A stretch of DNA of 58,254 nucleotides, from contig MSTD01000040.1 of assembly GCA_001942045.1 (NCBI GenBank), forward strand, positions 1 through 58,254, given 5' to 3'. The position numbers were made by a program, and so were the translations under genes. The notes below the pieces were generated by a model, which was given only the letters and a program-made list of their open reading frames with translations, was not told where the DNA came from and did not search any database. The stretch is from Mycolicibacterium porcinum (GTDB taxonomy: Bacteria; Actinomycetota; Actinomycetes; Mycobacteriales; Mycobacteriaceae). This document shows, piece by piece, positions 51,589 through 58,254 of the stretch (positions within the stretch are counted from its first letter, which is position 1; every line of letters begins with the position of its first letter).

Positions 51589-52830
51589 GTGGCGTTCGAC
51601 TGGGAAGCGTTCGAGACGGATTTGAGCCTGGCCGCCGCGAAGGCGGTCCGCGAGATGGTCGAGGCGGCCGCGTCGGAGACACCGTATGCGGTGGCCTTCA
51701 GCGAGTTCTATGCCGAGACCACCGGGGTGATCTACCTACCCAACCTGGCCCTGGCCACCGAAGAGTCGGTCGACGACCCGGACTGCCGGTTCAGTCCGCC
51801 CGACTGGGAGTACCAGGAGTACGACTGGGGCGAGACCGACTCGCAGTGGGGTGAGCGGCTCAGCGCCGCGGTGACAGGTCTGCCCCGCACGCAATGGGAG
51901 CAGGAATGGGATCGGTTCGCCCAGGCGATGCTGAACATCGCCGCGCGGACACGGACCACGCTCGTCGCCGACGGAACCTTGCCGGCCGACGCCGTGGTCT
52001 ACCTCGATGACGAGGACGCGGATCTTCTCGTTCGTTCGCTGACCGCCGAGGAACTGCGCCGCCACTTTCCCGAGTACGTCGCCGCTGCGGAGGCCGAACG
52101 GAATCTGCTGACCATGCCCGTTGAGCAGCGGGTGGCTGCGCTTGCGGCCGCGGCAGGTCTGATTCCCGGCCCGCCCGGCGTACTCGGCCGGGAACGCGCG
52201 ACCGAACTTCTGCTCGACGTCGGTACAGCCGCTGTGCCGGTCGGAATCACGGCCCTCGGTCACCCCGAGACCGCTTGGGCGGGAGCGAAACTGCTCGCGG
52301 ACCTCAACATCGCGACACCTGAGGTGCTGGAGGCGCTGTGGGCGGCGATGCCGCTGCGGGGCAACGCGCACGACTGGGTGGCCACCGCCCTTGGCCGGCT
52401 CGGTGCCGGACTGGAGGTGTTGGCCCGCCGCGACCTGCCAGCTGGCAGCAGGGCTGCCGCCGTCGCCGCCCCGTACCGTTCGTTCCGCGATCACGGCCGT
52501 GGGCACCCGCCGCTCGACTACACGCTGCTGGCCGCCGGGCTCGCCGATCCGGCGGTCGCGCCCGTCGTGGCATCGGACCTGAAGCCGGGACAGGGGTATT
52601 GCACCCTCGACGCCGCCGACCTTCCCGGCGTCCGGCCCGGACTCGAACATGCCGAGCCGGTGATCCGTCGTCACGCGGTCATCGTCCTCAGCGACCTGAT
52701 CGGACCCATGGGTCCCGGAGACCTCGACCGCGAAGCGGTGAAGGATCTCGAGCGACGGATCGATGAGCTGGCCGCCGCAGATCCGGACAGCGAGGTACGC
52801 CGACTGGCGGGTTACCGCGGTCGCACGTAG
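51589..52830 (+). CDS. DUF4303 domain protein with HEAT-like C-terminus
   Basis: 413-aa protein. The N-terminal 170 residues ([41 protein letters not shown]) fit DUF4303, found alone in many bacteria and among immunity-like families. The rest, about 200 residues, is Ala/Leu-rich helical with short repeats resembling HEAT ([35 protein letters not shown]). A GTG at 51589 begins the conserved part; the longer open frame from 51535 is inside the direct repeat. Faces the dfrA stop with a 19-bp convergent overlap. Function not known; a protein-binding scaffold is plausible. Confidence 0.7.
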   Translation: MAFDWEAFETDLSLAAAKAVREMVEAAASETPYAVAFSEFYAETTGVIYLPNLALATEESVDDPDCRFSPPDWEYQEYDWGETDSQWGERLSAAVTGLPRTQWEQEWDRFAQAMLNIAARTRTTLVADGTLPADAVVYLDDEDADLLVRSLTAEELRRHFPEYVAAAEAERNLLTMPVEQRVAALAAAAGLIPGPPGVLGRERATELLLDVGTAAVPVGITALGHPETAWAGAKLLADLNIATPEVLEALWAAMPLRGNAHDWVATALGRLGAGLEVLARRDLPAGSRAAAVAAPYRSFRDHGRGHPPLDYTLLAAGLADPAVAPVVASDLKPGQGYCTLDAADLPGVRPGLEHAEPVIRRHAVIVLSDLIGPMGPGDLDREAVKDLERRIDELAAADPDSEVRRLAGYRGRT

Positions 52831-53303
52831 CTGCAGTACCGATACCGCAGTCCTGAGCTGCTGGTCAGCCAGTCCCCGGTGGTCTTGGTCCACGAATCGT
52901 CCAGCTCGGGTGCCATCGCGTCACCCGCTGCGGGTGGCAGGTCGATGTCGACCTCGGTCACCTCGCACCGGACCGTGAACGGAAGGGCCTGTGCATAGAT
53001 CTGCGCCCCGCCGATCACCCAGCCGCGGAAGACGTCGTCGAGGCCGGTCAGGACCTCGGCACCGTCGGCGACGTATCCGGGATCGCGGGTGATCACGACG
53101 TTGCGCCGGCCCGGCAGCGGGCGAACCTTGGGCGGTAGCGATTCCCAGGTCAGCCGGCCCATCACCACCGTCTGTCCGAGCGTGAGCTGCTTGAACCGGG
53201 CCTGGTCCTCCGGCAGATGCCAGGGAATGCCGTTGTCGCGGCCGATGACGCCAGAGGTCGACTGGGCCCAGATCATCGCCAGCTGTCGAAGATCGTCGGT
53301 CAT
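52812..53303 (-). CDS. dfrA: Dihydrofolate reductase
   Basis: 163-aa DHFR, regenerating tetrahydrofolate for the ThyA reaction next door. Folate-binding segment [20 protein letters not shown] with the catalytic aspartate at residue 30, NADPH-binding [12 protein letters not shown] and [11 protein letters not shown] are conserved. ATG at 53303 overlaps the thyA stop (ATGA), so thyA and dfrA form one operon, identical to mycobacterial practice. No trimethoprim-type alteration is interpretable by eye. Confidence 0.97.
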   Translation of the reverse strand: MTDDLRQLAMIWAQSTSGVIGRDNGIPWHLPEDQARFKQLTLGQTVVMGRLTWESLPPKVRPLPGRRNVVITRDPGYVADGAEVLTGLDDVFRGWVIGGAQIYAQALPFTVRCEVTEVDIDLPPAAGDAMAPELDDSWTKTTGDWLTSSSGLRYRYCSYVRPR

Positions 53304-54100
53304 ACAGCGACAGGCGCCTTGATTGCCGGGTGCGGGTCGTAGTTCAGAATCGCAATATCCTCGTAGGTGTAATCGAATATCGAATCACGTTGTGCCAGAA
53401 CAAGTTCTGGGTATGGCCTGGGTTCTCTGCTGAGCTGCAGGGCCACCTGCTCGACATGGTTGTCGTAGATGTGGCAGTCGCCGCCGGTCCAGACGAATTC
53501 GCCGACGCCGAGCCCGGCTTGCGCGGCCATCATGTGCGTCAGCAGGGCGTAGCTGGCGATGTTGAACGGCACCCCAAGAAACAGGTCTGCGCTGCGCTGA
53601 TACAGCTGGCAGGACAACTTGCCGTCGGCGACATAGAACTGGAAGAACGCGTGGCACGGCGGCAGTGCCATCTGCGGGATCTCCCCGACGTTCCATGCCG
53701 AGACGATGTTGCGCCGCGAGTCGGGGTCACGCTTGAGCAGATCGAGGGCGTTCGAGATCTGGTCGATGTGGTCACCGGACGGAGTCGGCCACGATCGCCA
53801 TTGGACGCCGTAGACCGGGCCGAGATCGCCTGTCTCACTGGCCCATTCATCCCAGATCGTGACGCCGTGATCCTGCAGCCACCGCACGTTCGAATCACCG
53901 CGCAAGAACCAGAGCAGCTCGTAGATCACCGACTTGGTGTGCACCTTCTTCGTGGTGATCAACGGAAAGCCGGCGGCCAGGTCGTAGCGCATCTGATGCC
54001 CGAACAGGCTGCGGGTGCCGGTACCGGTGCGATCAGATTTCGCCACCCCCTGCTCGGTCACCTTTCGTAAGAGGTCTTCGTAGGGGGTTGGGATCGGCAC
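53300..54100 (-). CDS. thyA: Thymidylate synthase ThyA
   Basis: 266-aa classical thymidylate synthase converting dUMP to dTMP with methylene-THF as both carbon and electron donor, yielding dihydrofolate for DfrA. Catalytic cysteine in [12 protein letters not shown], preceding [16 protein letters not shown], and the [20 protein letters not shown] segment are canonical. N-terminus [14 protein letters not shown]. Present in addition to ThyX (25.7-26.4 kb), as in M. tuberculosis. The operon thyA-dfrA closes the accessory block on the right. Confidence 0.97.
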   Translation of the reverse strand: MPIPTPYEDLLRKVTEQGVAKSDRTGTGTRSLFGHQMRYDLAAGFPLITTKKVHTKSVIYELLWFLRGDSNVRWLQDHGVTIWDEWASETGDLGPVYGVQWRSWPTPSGDHIDQISNALDLLKRDPDSRRNIVSAWNVGEIPQMALPPCHAFFQFYVADGKLSCQLYQRSADLFLGVPFNIASYALLTHMMAAQAGLGVGEFVWTGGDCHIYDNHVEQVALQLSREPRPYPELVLAQRDSIFDYTYEDIAILNYDPHPAIKAPVAV

Positions 54101-54141
54101 GCTCTCAGCTTACGTGCCGCCCGGGGAGTAGAACGGAAGCC

Positions 54142-54891
54142 ATGCCGACCACCACAGACACGATCACCACTCCCGATGGCACCTGCCCCGTCACCGTCGC
54201 GACGCCGGAAGGCGACGGACCCTGGCCGGGGGTCGTGCTGTTTCCCGACGCCGGCGGCCTGCGGACCACGATGGAAGACATGGCGGCCACGCTGGCCGGA
54301 TTCGGCTACGTCGTGCTGGTACCCGACGTCTACTACCGCACCCCGGGCTGGGGCCCGTTCGACCTCAACACCGTGTTTACCGATCAGGAGCAACGCAAGC
54401 AGCTGTTCGAGCTGATGGGCACACTCACCCCGGAGACCTACGCCGCCGACGCGGAGGCGTTCTTCGATTACCTCGCGGCCCGGCCCGACGTCGCCGGCGA
54501 GAAGTTCGGCACCACCGGCTACTGCATGGGCGGGCGGGCATCGCTGATCGTCGCCACCCGGGTGCCGGAGCGGGTCGCGGCCGCGCTGTCCTTCCACGGC
54601 GGCAGGCTGGCCGTGGCAGACGATCCCGACAGCCCGCACCTGCTGGCCGACAAGATCCAGGCAACCGTCTACGTGGCTGCCGCCGAGAACGATGCCTCCT
54701 TCACCGAGGACGACGCCAAGAGGCTTGAGGACGCACTGTCGGGAGCCGCCGTCGACCACACCATCGAGTTCTATCCCGCAGCCCACGGCTTCGCAGTGCC
54801 TGATCACCAGGCGGTGTACGACGAGGCAGCGGCCAAGCGGCACTGGGAGAACACCGAGCGGGTGTTCGGGGCCGCGTTCGCCCCGGCGTAG
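54142..54891 (+). CDS. Dienelactone hydrolase family protein (Rv2765-like)
   Basis: 249-aa alpha/beta hydrolase of the DLH family, which opens dienelactone-like lactones. The nucleophile is a cysteine in GTTGYCMGGRASLI, the acid is in AAAENDASFTEDD, and the histidine in YPAAHGFAVPDHQ. ATG at 54142 with CGGAAGCC upstream. Gene order next to thyA matches Rv2765. The cysteine nucleophile distinguishes it from serine hydrolases. Substrate unknown. Confidence 0.88.
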   Translation: MPTTTDTITTPDGTCPVTVATPEGDGPWPGVVLFPDAGGLRTTMEDMAATLAGFGYVVLVPDVYYRTPGWGPFDLNTVFTDQEQRKQLFELMGTLTPETYAADAEAFFDYLAARPDVAGEKFGTTGYCMGGRASLIVATRVPERVAAALSFHGGRLAVADDPDSPHLLADKIQATVYVAAAENDASFTEDDAKRLEDALSGAAVDHTIEFYPAAHGFAVPDHQAVYDEAAAKRHWENTERVFGAAFAPA

Positions 54892-54913
54892 GCCGTAGGC
54901 GACGATTGTCGGC

Positions 54914-55831
54914 GTGTATGACCAGCCGTTCTCCGATGAGTCCCACCCCGCCGAACCCGGATTCCGGATCGACCCGGTACTGGCCCGGAGCTGGCTGCTG
55001 GTAAACGGCGCACAGTTCGAGCGGTTCGCACCGGCGGCCCGTTCCCGCGCCGACATCGTCGTGCTCGACATCGAAGACGCAGTGGCGCCCAAGGACAAGG
55101 TGGCTGCCCGCGAGAAGGTGACGCGGTGGCTGGCCGACGGCAACAGCGACTGGGTGCGGATCAATGGCTTCGGCACCCCGTGGTGGGCCGATGACCTGGA
55201 CATGCTGGCCGGCACCTCGGTGGGCGGCGTGATGCTCGCGATGGTCGAGTCGGTGGACCATGTCACCGAGACCGCCCGCCGGCTGCCCGATGTGCCGATC
55301 GTCGCCCTGGTGGAGACCGCCCGGGGTCTGGAGCGGATCACCGAGATCGCTTCGGCCAAGGGCGCATTCCGCCTCGCGTTCGGCATCGGCGACTTCCGGC
55401 GCGACACGGGTTTCGGCGACAACCCGGCAACGCTGGCGTATGCGCGGTCGCGGTTCACCATCGCCGCCAAGGCCGCCGGGCTCCCCGGCGCCATCGACGG
55501 GCCCACCGTGGGGTCCAGTGCGCTGCGACTGTCGGAGGCCACGGCGGTGTCCGCCGAGTTCGGCATGACCGGCAAGATCTGCCTGACTCCCGACCAGTGC
55601 CCGACCGTCAACGAAGGGCTGGCCCCGTCACAGGACGAGATCAGCTGGGCCAAGGAGTTTTTCGCCGAATTCCAGCGCGACGGCGGGGAGATCCGCAATG
55701 GGTCCGACCTGCCCCGTATCGCCCGGGCCAACAAGATCCTCGATCTGGCCAGGGCGTACGGAATCCACGAACCTGAGTACAGCGACGATCCCGATCACGT
55801 GCCGGCCCCGTCCGACACGTACCACTACTGA
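54914..55831 (+). CDS. HpcH/HpaI aldolase / citrate-lyase-beta-like CoA-ester lyase
   Basis: 305-aa TIM-barrel C-C lyase. The opening SWLLVNGAQFERFAPAARSR with VVLDIEDAVAPKDKVAAREK is characteristic of CitE/Mcl-type enzymes; the arginine and acidic metal ligands of the family are present, with VALVETARGLERI and FGIGDFRRDTGF later. It cleaves or forms a beta-hydroxyacyl-CoA such as malyl- or citramalyl-CoA, but the precise substrate cannot be told. GTG at 54914 starts close (22 bp) to the DLH stop, suggesting cotranscription with that hydrolase. Confidence 0.88.
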   Translation: MYDQPFSDESHPAEPGFRIDPVLARSWLLVNGAQFERFAPAARSRADIVVLDIEDAVAPKDKVAAREKVTRWLADGNSDWVRINGFGTPWWADDLDMLAGTSVGGVMLAMVESVDHVTETARRLPDVPIVALVETARGLERITEIASAKGAFRLAFGIGDFRRDTGFGDNPATLAYARSRFTIAAKAAGLPGAIDGPTVGSSALRLSEATAVSAEFGMTGKICLTPDQCPTVNEGLAPSQDEISWAKEFFAEFQRDGGEIRNGSDLPRIARANKILDLARAYGIHEPEYSDDPDHVPAPSDTYHY

Positions 55832-55838
55832 CTCGGGC

Positions 55839-56303
55839 TCAGGCCGACGGCCTGTCGTCGTTACGGTGCAGGTAGGTGTTGATCGCCCGGGCGATACCGC
55901 GCCCGGCGTAGATCGCTGCGGCCACCGACACGATGATCATCACGACGAAGGTCAGCGTCCAGTTGGGCCGGCTGTGGCTGACGTTCCACCAGATGAACGT
56001 GAACAGCAATGCGCAGACGAACACCAGGATGTCGCGCCAGTTGCCGCGGTAGGACAACGCCGCCTCACGGATTTCGCGGGTGCGGTCACCGGCCTCGATG
56101 AGTTCGTCGATGCGCCGGTCGATGCTGGCCTGGAACCGTGCTCGTCGTTCGGTCTGCTCGGGCGGAAGCTTGGCCAGCAGGTCCATATCCTTGGCGATCA
56201 AACCCCGAACGTCCGGCGGCTTGAGATTGCCTGCGGCCGCACCCAGCAGGGCACCGCCGGCAATGGGCGCCGCTCCCAGCGCGAGATCAGCGATTCCTGG
56301 CAT
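55839..56303 (-). CDS. Small membrane protein with amphipathic helical core
   Basis: 154-aa protein starting MPGIADLALGAAPIAGGALL. A glycine-rich N-terminus, a long charged helix around residues 40-80 (PPEQTERRARFQASIDRR), and two C-terminal membrane helices (about residues 89-108 and 112-135) with a histidine/arginine tail. Resembles small mycobacterial membrane proteins of unknown role. It is convergent with the lyase gene at an 8-bp gap and follows the flavodoxin-like gene on the same strand. Confidence 0.75.
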   Translation of the reverse strand: MPGIADLALGAAPIAGGALLGAAAGNLKPPDVRGLIAKDMDLLAKLPPEQTERRARFQASIDRRIDELIEAGDRTREIREAALSYRGNWRDILVFVCALLFTFIWWNVSHSRPNWTLTFVVMIIVSVAAAIYAGRGIARAINTYLHRNDDRPSA

Positions 56304-56315
56304 TACGTCCCTCCA

Positions 56316-56767
56316 TCACTCCATCAGGGTTGCGGCCAGGGTGCCGCCCAGCTCGTAGGCCCGTTCCCGGGCTCCGGCGTCGACCACACCCGCAACTTCG
56401 AGCACGTCAGCCGCTTTGACCAACGCCAGCCCCGTCACGATCTTGTCGACCGCATGCGCCGCACCGACCGTGTCGTTGTTGCCGTGCACCCACAGACCGT
56501 ACGGACGCCCGGCCACGTGATCGAGGCTCGGGTAGTACACGCTATCGAAGAAGTGCTTCAACGCACCGCTCATGTAACCGAAATTGGCTGTGGTACCGAA
56601 CAAATAGCCGTCGGCGGCCAGCATGTCGGTGGCCGTCGCAGCTAACGCGGGCCGCAGTTCGACCGTGACGCCGGAGATCTCCGGATCGCGCGCCCCGGCC
56701 AGCACCGCTTCCAGGAGCTCCCGGGTTGCCGGAGAGGGCGTGTGATGCACCACGAGCAGCGTCTTGG

Positions 56768-56771
<4 letters not shown>
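56316..56771 (-). CDS. Flavodoxin/NAD(P)H-FMN reductase-like protein (Rv2771c-like)
   Basis: 151-aa flavodoxin-fold protein. The FMN phosphate loop is in VVHHTPSPATRELLEAVLAG and the second flavin loop in FGTTANFGYMSGALKHFFDS. Possible roles are quinone or nitro reduction, or electron transfer. ATG at 56771 overlaps the stop of the preceding gene by four bases (ATGA). Ends 12 bp before the small membrane gene. Corresponds to Rv2771c by order. Confidence 0.85.

Positions 56772-58254
<1,483 letters not shown>

Noticed and set aside
25684..54100. tRNA gene or att site bordering the accessory block
   Set aside because: No tRNA-like fold or matching direct repeats at the borders could be seen by eye, and no integrase gene is present.
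54058..55734. 558-codon minus-strand frame opposite dienelactone hydrolase and lyase
   Set aside because: Ser/Arg-rich antisense frame; the plus strand shows complete catalytic motifs.

Overview
The window is about 58 kb of GC-rich chromosome from a mycobacterium. The gene order follows the Mycobacterium tuberculosis Rv2731-Rv2773c interval (DUF349 protein, miaB, recX, recA, glycosyltransferase, epoxide hydrolase, PspM/PspA/ClgR, cinA, pgsA3, argA, ftsK, Rv2749-Rv2751, rnj, dapA, thyX, hsd genes, dfrA, thyA, dapB). The gluABCD operon, the RecA without an intein and several extra cassettes point to an environmental or fast-growing species rather than M. tuberculosis. This is judged from gene content and remembered gene order; no search was run.

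Layout. 1-9.4 kb: translation and repair genes (DUF349 protein, miaB), a glutamate-type ABC importer (gluABCD), and a recA-recX-P-loop ATPase operon with both an SOS box and a RecA-NDp-type promoter. 9.4-13.9 kb: glycosyltransferase, epoxide hydrolase, and the envelope-stress module clgR-pspA-pspM behind a SigE-like promoter. 13.4-25.7 kb: cinA-like, pgsA3, argA-like, ftsK, a three-gene oxidoreductase/methyltransferase operon, a group III truncated haemoglobin divergent from a cysteine-bearing HTH regulator, then rnj-dapA-thyX. 26.5-31.3 kb: accessory segment holding a lipoprotein, a DMT-type permease and a type VII secretion-like effector cassette (EspC-like partner, 513-aa WXG-bearing protein, two small membrane proteins). 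31.3-42.1 kb: a Type I restriction-modification island with unusual companions: a HTH protein resembling a catalytically dead DNA methylase, hsdM, hsdS, a DUF1016-type nuclease-like gene translationally coupled to hsdR, and a divergent coiled-coil protein ending in a degenerate nuclease-like domain. 42.2-52.8 kb: small lipoproteins, a DUF4239 membrane protein, a TetR-DUF1214-sulfotransferase operon, a GntR-peptidase-permease locus with a perfect 29-bp operator, an AlkZ-like glycosylase and a DUF4303/HEAT protein. 52.8-58 kb: dfrA-thyA, a dienelactone hydrolase, a citrate-lyase-like protein, small membrane proteins, dapB and the 3' end of an Mce-family gene.

How the genes work together. Thymidylate and lysine/peptidoglycan supply (thyX, thyA-dfrA, dapA, dapB) flank the accessory block. 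M. tuberculosis also carries hsdM/hsdS between thyX and dfrA/thyA, so this interval looks like a long-standing site for restriction genes that has been differently elaborated here. The two segments most worth pursuing are the type VII secretion-like effector cassette (28.6-31.1 kb) and the expanded restriction island with its divergent coiled-coil partner (31.3-42.1 kb).
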